Assembly (NCBI GenBank): GCA_036023115.1
Contig: JAYKKT010000086.1
Location: 16,135,501-16,199,500, forward strand
DNA length: 64,000 nt
Direction: 5' to 3'
From: Brasenia schreberi
Lineage: Eukaryota; Streptophyta; Magnoliopsida; Nymphaeales; Cabombaceae
Position numbers and translations under genes: made by a program. Numbering within the stretch: position 1 is the first letter of the stretch; the number at the start of each line of letters is the position of its first letter. Below, one piece after another: positions 33,684 through 44,676 of the stretch. Below the pieces are notes generated by a model, which saw nothing but the letters and a program-made list of their open reading frames with translations, was not told where the DNA came from and made no database searches.

Positions 33684-34811
33684 TTTTCTTCCGAGATTAT
33701 GATGCTATTTCCATTATTTTGGATATCCTAGAAACCACCAAACTATCGGGCATCAGGTTGAGAATTCTCCACACCATAATGTCATCATGCGTAAAGAAAT
33801 ATATATCATTTAGTCCATGTTGATTGCATACAATTATTTTCACACCAACAGTTTTCCAGGCTTACATTATTAGGTACATTTGGAAAGACCATGTAAGATC
33901 AGTGACTTTGACTACATATGAAAAGGATTATGGAACAAACATCAGGTCATTGCCACATTTTATAGGAGAGAGAGAGATAAAAAAAACTTCCAACTATGCC
34001 GCAATCAACCATCGAGTGATTGAGAACAGCAATCTGATGCAAAGCCTATTGTCAACGTTCCAATCTCCCAAACTGCAACTCTTCCCAACACCAAGTGTGA
34101 TCCCCCTGCACTCATTCACCGTGTATAGCTCCTGCCACTTCTTTCTCTGCAGAAGAACAAGGCGACTCAAAGAGGTTGTTAATAGATTATTGGATTACAG
34201 AAGAAAACAACAATCCGACTGATTGATTTTGGTTACAATTCACCCCAAAACATAGCAGTCCAATCGACTAAAATCTGTTGTAAAATGTCATAGAGGGTCA
34301 TGGCTAAGAAATGCGGAAGCATTTGTTCTCTTTGACAATCTCATAAGCAGGTCGTGAGCAAGTAGGTTTCAGCCGATAGAGAGGAAGAACACCAGCTACG
34401 TACAGGCATCAGCCAGCTCAGGGTCCCATCTCCAACAGAGGAATCTCATAAGGGAGTTGTGTCCGTTCACCGGACGGAGCAATGACAAGGACGAGGCAAC
34501 AGAAAAAGTCACCCAAAGAAAAAAATCCATTCTTCTTGCCACCTCTTCGTCTCCCCATCCCACCTTGGAAGCAAAAGACTTGACAAGAACCCTTTGGTCG
34601 AATGATGGAAATTACTGGTTGTTTCTTCTTCATATTCGTTATGCCCTCATTCTCCTTGTCTCTTTGGTGCATTCCATCATTCGACCAGAGGATTCCTCAC
34701 TATAGAGGTATGCATACCTGGGTGGCAGAGAGGTGGCGATTGGCGGTGCAACACCAGCTGCAGCGGAAGAAATGAGGGAAGAAGGAGAGAACGAATACAT
34801 TACCTGGATAC
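33684..34811. other. Spacer between the inverted RTE copies, no gene identified
   Basis: Ordinary intergenic sequence. The frames 33824-34222 and 34418-34705 show no recognisable domain. Confidence 0.4.
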
Positions 34812-34916
34812 AGGTACGGTACCGGTACTCGGTACGGGTATGAAATGGTATGGTACGGGTATGGGTACGGGTACGGGTACGGGTATGGGTACGGGTACGG
34901 GTACGGGGTATGAGGT
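34812..34916. repeat. GGGTAC/GGGTAT hexamer tandem repeat
   Basis: Degenerate at the left (GGTACGGTACCGGTACTCGG) and near-perfect (GGGTAC)n with GGGTAT variants from about 34853. It ends 19 bp before the TSD of RTE copy 2. Confidence 0.92.
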
Positions 34917-34978
34917 ATGCCTACCTTGAAAAAATTAAAGTATAAATATGTTCAACAACAACTAAGCCTTTTCCCGTA

Positions 34979-36960
34979 CTAGACGAGGTCGGGTACATAG
35001 ATTCTTTGTTTGCACATATCCCTATCGTGTGCCATGTTAGTAGTTAACTCCCAATAAGCTAGATCATTCTTTATTGTTTCTTTCCAACACTTTTGTGGTC
35101 GTTCTCTATCTCTTTTAATACTTTCCAAATTTAGTTTTTCTAACCTTTTTATAGGTCCTTCTTTTGATCTTCTTTCTATATGTCCAAACCATCTTAAACG
35201 ATGTTCTCTCATTTTATCATCTATTGGTGACACTCCTAATTTGTTTCTAATAACCTCATTATGTATACGGTCTTTTCTTATATGACCATTTATCCATCTC
35301 AACATCTTCATTTCTGTCATAGACATCTTTTGTACATGTTGATGATTAACTGCCCAATACTCAGAACCATAAAACATGGCAGGCCTAATTGCTGCTCTAT
35401 AATATTTACCTTTTAATTTTAATGGTGTCTTCTTATCACAAAGAATACCTGATACTCCTCTCCATTTTAACCAACCAGCATTAATTCTATTTGTAACATC
35501 TCCATCAATTCTTCCATCACTCTGAAAAATTGACCCTAGGTATTTATAACTTTCCTTTTGGGGAATGCAATGTGTGCCAATTTTAATTTCTATGTCCTCT
35601 GAAGAAACCAAATGATCAAACTTACATTCTATATATTCTGTCTTTGATCTACTAAGTCGCAGCCTTTCTAATGTTTCTCTCCATAGTTCCAATTTTCTAT
35701 TAACTTTTTCCTTAGACTCCTCCACTAATACAATGTCATCTGCAAATAACATACACCAAGGTACTTCATCTTGAATATGTTTTGTTAACTCATCCATAAC
35801 CATTATAAATAAGTATGGACTTAAAGTTGATCCTTGATGTAACCCAATATTAACTTCAAAGAAGTCTGTCTTTCCTTCATGAGTCCTCACACATGTTTTT
35901 GCACTATCATACATGTCTCTTATAAGGTTAATATATGTCAATGGGATACATCTTTTTTCCAAAGTTCTCCAAAGAACCTCCCTCGGTACCCTATCATAAG
36001 CTTTTTCTAGATCAATAAATATCATGTGAAGGTCTTTCTTTTTTGTACTAAAATGTTCCATAAGACGTCTCAAAAGGTGAATCGCTTCAATAGTAGATCT
36101 GCCTCGCATGAATCCAAATTGGTTCTCTATTGTACTTGATACTTGTCTTAACCTACATTCGATAATTCTTTCCCATAATTTCATAGTATGACTCATTAAC
36201 TTGATACCTCAATAATTCGCACAATTTTGAATGTCTCCCTTGTTCTTATATATGGGTATAAGTGTACTTGCTCTCCATTCCTCGAGCATCTTTTGGTTTT
36301 TCCATATTTCTTTAAATAGTCTTGTGAGCCAAGTGATTCCTATTTCTCTTAGTATTTTTCAAACTTCTATAAGAATATTATCTGGTCCTACCGATTTACC
36401 ATCCTTCATATGTTTAAGAACCTCCTTGACTTCATTCTTTTGAATACGTCGGTAGAAATTGTGGTTTATATACTTTTCTGACTAAGCTAAATCTCCTAAA
36501 CTAATACTAACATCTTTATTTTCATTAAAAAGATTATAAAAATAGTTTTTCCATCTATTTCTTATATCATCATTTGCCACTAGAATTTTTTTATCCTCGT
36601 CTTTTATGCATCTAACATAATTAAGATCTTTAGTTTTCTTATCTCTAGCCCTAGCTATCCTAAAAATATCTCTTTCACCCTCTTTTAAGTTAGTTTTTTA
36701 TATAAATCCTCCCAAATCTTAGTTTTTGCTTCACTAGCGGCCTTTTTCGCTTCCTTCTTTGCTTTCTTATAAGATTCTAAAGTTTCACTAGTTTTCTTAG
36801 CATAATGTAATTTGTAACATGCCCTCTTTGCCTTGATTTTATTTTGTACTACTTCACTCCACTACCAAGCTTCTTTTTGTGCCGTACACCTCCCTTAGAT
36901 ACCCCTAACACATCTTTCACCACTTTCCTAATATGTATAGCCATATTGTTCCACATATCA
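34979..36960 (-). pseudogene. RTE LINE copy 2 reverse transcriptase part, active-site motif kept
   Basis: A 405-codon open stretch (36196-34979) holds [28 protein letters not shown] and the intact catalytic [12 protein letters not shown], then the C-terminal zinc-finger-like region and a natural end (YVPDLV-stop) next to the tail. Upstream, 36197-36960 carries the thumb/linker text in other frames (stops near 36200 and 36480). No full EN-RT frame remains. Confidence 0.88.
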
Positions 36961-37004
36961 AAGGGTGTGCCAACATAATTCCAAACATCTCCTTGAAGGA
37001 CTTT

Positions 37005-37808
37005 CTATTTAAATATATCTTCTTTCTCACTTTTAAGGTTCCACCATTTAGTCCGAATAGCTCGATGCACTCTTTTCTTCTTTGTCCATTTTTTTATTTG
37101 TAAATTCATAACTAAAAGTCGATGTTGGGTGATTAAACTTTCTCCTGGAATTACCTTATAATCTTTACAACACGCTCTATCTTTTTTTCTACAAATAAAG
37201 TAATCAATTTGTGTTTGTGATAAGCCACTCTTATAAGTAATTAAATGTTCATCTCGTTTTTTGAAGATTGTATTGACTATAAAGAGATCAAATGACATAG
37301 CAAAATTTAAAATCTCCCTACCTTCCTCGTTTATATCCCCAAAACCAAAGTTTCCATGAATCCCTTGATATCCTAATGCCTCTTTACCGACATGTCAATT
37401 TAAATCTCCTCCTAAACAAATCATCTCCCTTTGTGGAATCTTTTGAAACACCTTATCTAACTCTTCCCAAAAAACTGTCTTTATACTATCTTCTAGTCCT
37501 ACTTGGGGTGCGTAAGCACAAACTATATTCAAAACCTCTGCTCCTAACACTAATTTCAATGTCATGATTCGGTCACCATATCATTGTATGTCTACTACAC
37601 TCTCCTTTAAATCTTTATTTATGATAATACCAACTCCGTTTCGAGCCTTTTCTTTACCTGAGTACCATAATTTAAAACATGTATCCTCTATCTCCTTTGC
37701 TTTTTCTCCAACCCATTTTGTCTCTTGTAAACATAGAATATGAATCTTTCTCCGAATCATAGTATCTACCACCTCCATTAGCTTACGGATAATGTTCTGA
37801 TATTCCAA
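37005..37808 (-). pseudogene. RTE LINE copy 2 endonuclease part, frameshifted
   Basis: 37808-37581 (LCLQETKWVGEKAKEIED), a middle part around 37567-37376 in another frame, and 37298-37005 (SQTQIDYFICRKKDR) together cover the APE-type endonuclease seen whole in copy 1. At least two frame breaks. Confidence 0.85.
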
Positions 37809-38242
37809 GAACCAATACGAATCTTATTATCTAGGACTAGCCTCCTTACCCCCCCCCCCCCCGCGCATCCGTCCATAATCAAAATGCGGAGACCCTCTTT
37901 GAAAATTTTTCACTACATTCGGGCGGCAATGTAGTGGGACTAACTTCTTTACCCACACCCGTCCATGATGTGGGAACCCTCTCTGCAATTGATTCACTAC
38001 ATTCGGGCGAAAATGTAGTGACCCTTGCTTACTTCTTACTGCATTCAGGCTCTGCAGCACGTCGCTAGGCGGGGATGCCCCAAAGCAATGCTCATAATTT
38101 TTGTAATCAATGTTATAAAAATCCGACGAAGTTTTACGCTAGCTGTCGGAAGCCTAACACAACCCTCCTCCTTTATCCGAGCTTGGGACCGACAATGCAA
38201 GGGTGATCCCTTACATGGGCGGAGTTAAAGTATAAATATGTT

Positions 38243-40493
38243 ACTATTAAAAAATATAATACAAAGGTAAATCTACACAAATAAATATAAACACAATACT
38301 AACTAAAAAGTATAGCGTATTAAAACAACAAAGTTTCATTCAATAAGATTTTCAACTTTACATATTACACATGTAACTTTCATATCAAAATTCAAATTCT
38401 AAACATAATACTTCAAATTGTAATAGTCTCAATCTCAATATTTCCTTCACTATCATGAGTAAAAAGAATCCTCCACATTTGGTTCATTAAGAGACAATGT
38501 TGCAACTTTAAGAATTCATACTTCCTCAAATAGATCTCAATTATCTCCACCAACATCCTACATTTTTATCTCACTTTTCTCATAATCCTTATTTTTTCTT
38601 AAAAGAAGACAAAGATTTGTATGAACAAAAACCAAATCTTCACTTATACTTGAGCTTGTTTCTTTTATGTACGAAGAAATATGTACTCTAATTTCTTTTA
38701 CAACACGACAATAGTTGTGAAAGAAGTTTTAAAGCAATCGTTTGAAGTTTGAGAATTGATGATTCATAAATAACTCACCATTCCTTTGGTGATAAAGTTC
38801 ATCTATTTTTCAAGCAATAAAATTATCAAAACTCTTCTTTGTTGCTTGAGAATTTGACAAATTATTTTATCACCTCTAGCCTACCTCTAAGCTTTCTTGT
38901 GGATCTTAAAAAACCTTTCAAGACATTTATTCCTTCCTTAACAAATTTCATTATTTATGAAAAAAAAATTATTATGAACTTATTCGAGAAATTTTATTAC
39001 GAACTTATTCAAGCCATTGCCTTATATAATACTTAGAAATTAAAATCATTAAAGAGAACATATACCAAAGACTTGCCAGAATGTTCATGAAACTAGTGAA
39101 AATGATTCTACAATGAATTCACCATTGGTGTGCTTCCCAGGTAAAATAACACATGCAAGGGATTGGATCCCTTAAACATATCCTAAAGGAAATAGACAAA
39201 GAATATAGTGAACTCACCATATAACTCCCACTTGTTAAACTTTACAAGCCAAAACAACGTAAAAGAGACAAAGAAAACCGCATATCCAACAGTCAACAGA
39301 CTCAACACAAATAAAGACAATCTAACAAACATTTGGTATGTGTATGACCAAAACAACTAGTGAATGCACACACACATAGACACGACTAAACCGAAGAGCA
39401 GAAGATATTGGCAACAAAACCATGACCTGAGTACGGGACTATGATGCACGATGATCTCGTCGGAAAAACCAACCAGTCGCACTTCCTGCCGCCATCCGTT
39501 GGTGTTGAGAATGTCACACCCAGAGGGCCAGAGCATAGGCCAGAGAAAGAGGGTCAATATTGGGAACCAAGTTTTGCGCCTTACGAGGGATAACCCTGAA
39601 AATTTATTATTTAGATCAGATCAACCCATATGCATTGAATCAACGTGATCCAATACGTACCCAATACGGATAGTATACCAAAAAGTAAGATTAGCTATCC
39701 AACACATCTTCAGAAAGCTTAGGAATCCTTAGTTAGAGCATGTATGATTCATGGTACTAAATAGGCCTAGACGTACAAGAGCTTGTAATTGTTCGACTCA
39801 TAAACATTTGGGCTTTCGTACAAGGCGAGGTAACAACACGAGAGAAGAGGTGTTTAGGCTTTCATAAGAACCTCTTGGGACCAGTTTTTGTGGTCCACCT
39901 TCTCTTAAAATAAGATTTTTTGTTCAAATTGAGTTTATGAAACCACAATTCCAATCCAATGAACTCCACATTTGATGCACAATAAAACTTGAAATTATAA
40001 ACGTAAAAAATCAAGGTCCAATTCCCTTAAAAACTTTGTATCAAACACACCCATAGTTGGCATCGGCTAGGCGAACTTGCTCCGCCCTTTTTGAAGCTAT
40101 CGATCCCGCAAGTCACATGAGTGAATCAATGGCTCTTTCAGACATGCCCGCACATGCATATGGAGGAAAATTCTCCCAAGCCAACACTCCGTGGCACACC
40201 CAGTTGGACCATTTATCTCAAGACTTAGGTTCTTCACCAAGCTTAAACTCACACCGTGGAGAAAATTAATATTTTCTCGAATTTCCAGAGAAAACCTGGC
40301 TGCATAAATACCTAGCAACCATAAAATGCGGGCTACAACTTTGGTATCTAGATATCGCCTGAGGGACAAACCAAGGGCTCTTTATTGATCACAGAATCAC
40401 ATTTGTGAAGCTTCAACATCCTTGAAAGAAATGCATTCCTGTCCAAAGAATGACCTTGATTACTCGATTGAAATATACAACGGGATGTTAAAT

Positions 40494-40533
<40 letters not shown>

Positions 40534-42110
40534 CTGCAGCTTTCTCCAAGATGCATGCCGCAGCTTATCATAGGAACTTGCTAGTTCGTTGCTTTGTTGG
40601 GCCACCAGGAAAAAGTTTCAGTATCCAACCCAAGACCCTCCCAACCACCTGAGTTCATAAGAAGAGACGAGCAATTACTGCATTGTATATACATGCAAGT
40701 GACAATCTGTCAAAAACAAACTACACAACTAAGAAACAAACTTCGAAGTCTTTTTCTACCAAAAAACAAAAAGAAACGAACTGTGAAACATTAACTTGGC
40801 TTTTCAATCAAGTCTTCTAGGCAAATACAACTACTTTTCTTTTTGAAATAATATTTGGCTTTTATTTTTTGAACATTTGACAGTTGGATGATGATGTCTA
40901 GTGCCACATTAACTTGCAATATTATCTCATCAGGAAGTGCAAAATTCGGGTTTTCCATTACGCAATTAAGCTTCAAAATCAGAAACCCAGTGAACAAATC
41001 TGGCCTCCCTCCGTGTTTCAACTATCTCATGCTTCTCATCTCAAAGGAACTTTACAACACGTAAACCAAATACACTTATAAAGTAGAAGACATTATACTG
41101 GTATGGCACTAGAAATACCATATCACTATGGATCCAACCCAACCTATCCTGCACACCGACATGGACTTGAATATCACATGCTTTTTGTTCCATAAGTATT
41201 GATTTTTAGTGTCACATTGTTTTTTGTTTATAATTTCTAATTGCTCTTGGGGGGTCTTCACTTTGTAAGCTACAATAATATGGGAATGTAAACTCTCCGT
41301 AATACTTGAGACCTATATGAGAAAGAAGCTCTGATTACTTTCCCATAAACTATCATGAACACCTAAGGTTTTGTCCTGCACCAGTGCATGCACTCAAATG
41401 TGATACAGGTCTTATTGATCTCAGATGGTTCCGCAAAGAACACTAAGAGTTACTTTCCAGCGTGTGATAATTCTTGGTTCAACTCCCCCATGCAGAAAAA
41501 AAAAAGAAGAGCAAGCGTCAAAATGTCAAGGAGGGCCAACTACATCTCAAGAACTTGGACGTTTGAAACAGGAAGTTAGGCACATATAAGAGAGGTGATT
41601 GTGTATAACCAAGAGAAATGACCTCTAGCCAAAAATGCAACAGAGTGTGTTTTTGACAAAACTAACCGAGGCAGAAGAGATCTCTATGTCCAAAAACCTG
41701 AAAATCAACTATTTCACGTATTATGGATCTGTTAAGGGTTTAAAACATAGTATGGAGCTAGAGTAAATTCCTATTACCTACTTCTATCCGTGTGGGGAGG
41801 AAAGAAGCATCCATACTTGGCTACAAACACTGTAGGAGGTTTCATATTTCTCTTAATGAGAGCTGCAGATATGGTTTTATATGGTTCCACTGAATGAAGA
41901 TCAAATTAGAAACATTAGTTAACCAATAGTATTTGTAGCATTGAAAATAATATTTTATTTTGGCTTCTTTATTGCTTATGTTGCCAGTACCGATCATACC
42001 TTTACATACAGAGCTGGCAACTACAGATGAATTCGAGCATTATAGTACACGTATACTTCTAGCCAGAATATTATTAAGAACGGGAGCATAAAGGTTCGTT
42101 CAGATCACTA
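38243..42110. other. Gene-poor stretch, no gene identified
   Basis: AT-rich DNA with no recognised element. A GA microsatellite fills 40495-40531. Minus-strand stretches at 40380-40424 and 40880-41000 read like possible exons (NAFLSRMLKLHKCDSVINKE; NPNFALPDEIILQVNVALDI) with splice-like edges, but I cannot assign a family, so no gene is called. Confidence 0.4.
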
Positions 42111-42119
42111 TGGAAATAT

Positions 42120-42745
42120 TACCTCATGCCAAGGTTGTAACATATCGTGCATATCATACAATACATCACAATATGTATCGTATGGAAGGCAAAATCAGTA
42201 TGATACATGACTGTATCGATATGGAGGCATGTATCAGTTGAACTATGGTTCTTCTGTCTAAATAAGATGAGTTTCATTCAAGAATGTGCAACAAAAACAT
42301 GGTCATACTACAATATAGCTGATATAGCCCTTGCAGATCCTAAAGTTCATTTGTTCTGTTTTTTTCGTAAAGGCAGGTGCTTAACACCCGTCCAACCTAC
42401 TCCCGTCTCACATTTTCACAAGGGAGATTTCTGGCAGATTTTCACTTTAGTGGCACGATTGAAGGATTTAAGGCATTAAGAGAGTATTTTCATCAAGGTT
42501 CTTCACACATTTCTTAAAATTTAAGGTATTAATCATCTTTTCCTACATTGTAAGAGTATGGAATCTTAAGTCATATTTCAGAGGAAAGATCTTGGATGCA
42601 TATGAATAGTTGGAATGAGTGTTATCTGTATCACAACGTATCGTACGATACAGTATTGTACGTATCCTATCGTGGACATAACTGTGTATCGCAGTGTAGA
42701 GATTATCGGGCCATATCGCATGATACAGCTAGGGACCTCCTTGGT
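42120..42745. repeat. TATCG/CGATA-rich patches, possible hAT-type subterminal repeats
   Basis: Two patches (about 42139-42235 and 42620-42725) are dense in TATCG, GATAC and GTATC on both strands, for example GTATCGTACGATAC. Such clustering is typical of transposon subterminal regions. The right patch lies about 400 bp before the hAT relic at 43123 and could be its 5' end. No TSD or clear TIR was fixed. Confidence 0.35.
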
Positions 42746-43122
42746 CGAACAAAATTTCATATTTTTGTGGGTTCCTGGCTTCTGTTCAAGGTTCCCAAAG
42801 GTTTCTACGGTGGCTTTCTCCCCTTTTTGGTGTTAAGGCTCTAAAAAAGTGCTCTACGGCGTCTGAATAAGGCTCTGAACCCGCGTTGTAGGTATACTTT
42901 TTGAGTTTTTCGAATTTTTATTTTTGGATTGGTTGTTTTTTTTGTGTTATTTGCGTTTTTCTTTTTCTGAATGACAAAATATGAAGTTATGAAGTGCATG
43001 AATATGACTTTTATTGTATTCGTGAAGTGGGAGGCACTCTATTTGAGTGTTATGTGAAGATTGAAGATTTATGAAGTGCTTTTATTTTCAGGTTTTTTAT
43101 TAGATAGAAGTGTTTAATTGAG

Positions 43123-43974
43123 ATGACTGGAAGGGGTGTTAGGGACTCCCAATCTCGGTCTGATGATCTGGCATGGCAATAGGGTACAATAGTTGAGGAA
43201 AACAGATTGAAGATAAAATGTTTATTTTGTGAGAAGGTGGTTGGTTAGTGGTGAAATTTCACGATTCAAACATTACCTAACAAGGAATAAGAAAGAAGTT
43301 GCTCCTTGCACTGACAGAGTTAAGAAATTACCAGAAGCCATTAAATGACAATGTCTACAGATGATTGACAGCATAATTGAAACAAGATAACAAAATGATG
43401 ATTTAGAGATGTTTGAGGATGATGATGTTGTTGGACTGGGTGATAATATTTCTTTTAATAGTAGGACAGAGGTTGATAGTAGTAGTTATCGACCACTAAC
43501 TAGGGGAAAGAGAGTTGTTGAAGATGTTAAGTGGAAGTGATAGAAGATTAAGGAATAGAGGAAGAGCTTTCTCTGGTATAGAATAATTTTTCTCTCATGG
43601 TTTTATGATGTATGCATGCAACAAACATTTTTTATTTTCAAAGAATGGCAAATGCAATTGTTAACATTGGTGCAGGTTATAAGATGTTTTCTTATCAAAA
43701 ATTGAGAGAAAAACTATTAGATAAGACTGTTCTTAAAGTACAATAATATTGTTCAACTTTGAGAGAGTCATAGAAGGAGACAGGAAGCACTAGGCGACAA
43801 AGGACTTTGTTAAACTTTCTTATCTATTGTCCAAAAGGACTTATGTTTTTGAGATCTGTAGACATGTGAAAGGAGAGGCATACTTTAGAGGTCCTAAGGC
43901 AATAGTTTGATAAAGTGATATATGAGGGTGGACTAGAGAATGCAGTCCAATTCATTACAGATAATGCAACTAAC
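43123..43974 (+). pseudogene. hAT transposase relic 1, 5' half (BED finger and DUF659 region)
   Basis: It begins MTGRGVRDSQSRSDDLAW, then KIKCLFCEKVV (CX2C of a BED zinc finger) and ISRFKHYLTRNKKEVAPC. A DUF659-like part follows, ending VQFITDNATN exactly at the Copia C insertion site. Internal stops are frequent. hAT transposases cut and paste DNA elements. This is a dead copy later split by Copia C. Confidence 0.75.
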
Positions 43975-44290
43975 AGAAAGTAAAGTTGACTAATTAGAGT
44001 CCAAGTATAGGATGTTATATACATTAGAGTATCTCAGTTCAGTCTATGTTCAGTCCATAATGTATAAATTAGGATTTGGATCCCAATGGATCAGATTCTG
44101 ATCCATTGGGACCCGAGTCATGGTCTTTCAAGTTATAAGGCTTAGTATAAATTAAGTGACTGTCATTAGAGTTAGTTTAAGAGAGAAACTGTGAGATGTT
44201 GGACGACTGCCAAGAAGGAGTCGCCCAGCCCTAATCTTGTATTTCTTCAATCATCAATGAAATAATGATGTTTCTTGTACAAATCCAACA
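43975..44290 (+). repeat. Copia C 5' LTR
   Basis: Matches 48404-48694 (TTGACTAATTAGAGTCCAAG, TAGGATTTGGATCCCAATG, TTGTATTTCTTCAATCATCA, ending AAATCCAACA). It carries a palindrome absent from the 3' copy and lacks a block (TTAAATACTTATTAGGGG) present there. Confidence 0.92.
44081..44111. repeat. Perfect 15-bp palindrome in the Copia C 5' LTR
   Basis: TCCCAATGGATCAGA (44081-44095), one T, then TCTGATCCATTGGGA (44097-44111) are exact complements. The 3' LTR reads CCCAATGACCTGAG at the same place and cannot form it. Confidence 0.92.
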
Positions 44291-44303
44291 TGGTATCATA
44301 GTC
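44291..44303 (+). promoter_or_regulatory. Copia C primer-binding site
   Basis: TGGTATCATAGTC, the initiator-Met tRNA complement TGGTATCAGAGC with changes. Confidence 0.85.
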
Positions 44304-44676
44304 TATTGACACATGCGATCAATCGAGGGAGAAAAACAAAAAAAAGGTTTCTTCTAGCAAAGAGATAAGTGTTTTTCATAGTTTTCGTGGTATTTCTTAT
44401 TCAAAGTTCAGTTTTGTGTTGGATTCTAAAATATTATAGCAGTGGGCTTGGTTTACTCTTCACAATCGAATTAAATATAAGTTGGGAAGTTATTTTTGGC
44501 TAGCAATCGAGATTTTTTTATGCTAAGAAAACTCAGCCGAGTGGTTCTTTGGGAGAGATTATCGTGAGCATAATCCTTTGAGTTGGTTTAGAGCATATAT
44601 GATGATGACATTGGGTGATTCTTCTTGAATCTTTGAATAAGGAAGGCCTTCACGATTTAATATCAATATCACTTTA

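Larger units (their letters stand above)
34953..38224 (-). mobile_element. RTE-type LINE copy 2, near full length, with 18-bp perfect TSD
   Basis: It is flanked by TTAAAGTATAAATATGTT at 34935-34952 and 38225-38242. It reads on the minus strand and is nearly identical to copy 1 along its length: leader with stem-loops, EN in three frames, RT, and a short CAA tail (TTG on the element strand). The leader run of 6 Gs in copy 1 has grown to about 14 (37849-37862). It is inverted relative to copy 1, about 1.3 kb apart. Confidence 0.93.

Noticed and set aside
39357..41021. Several 60-90 codon frames that look vaguely exon-like
   Set aside because: Some have splice-like edges, but no family could be named and no consistent gene model was built.
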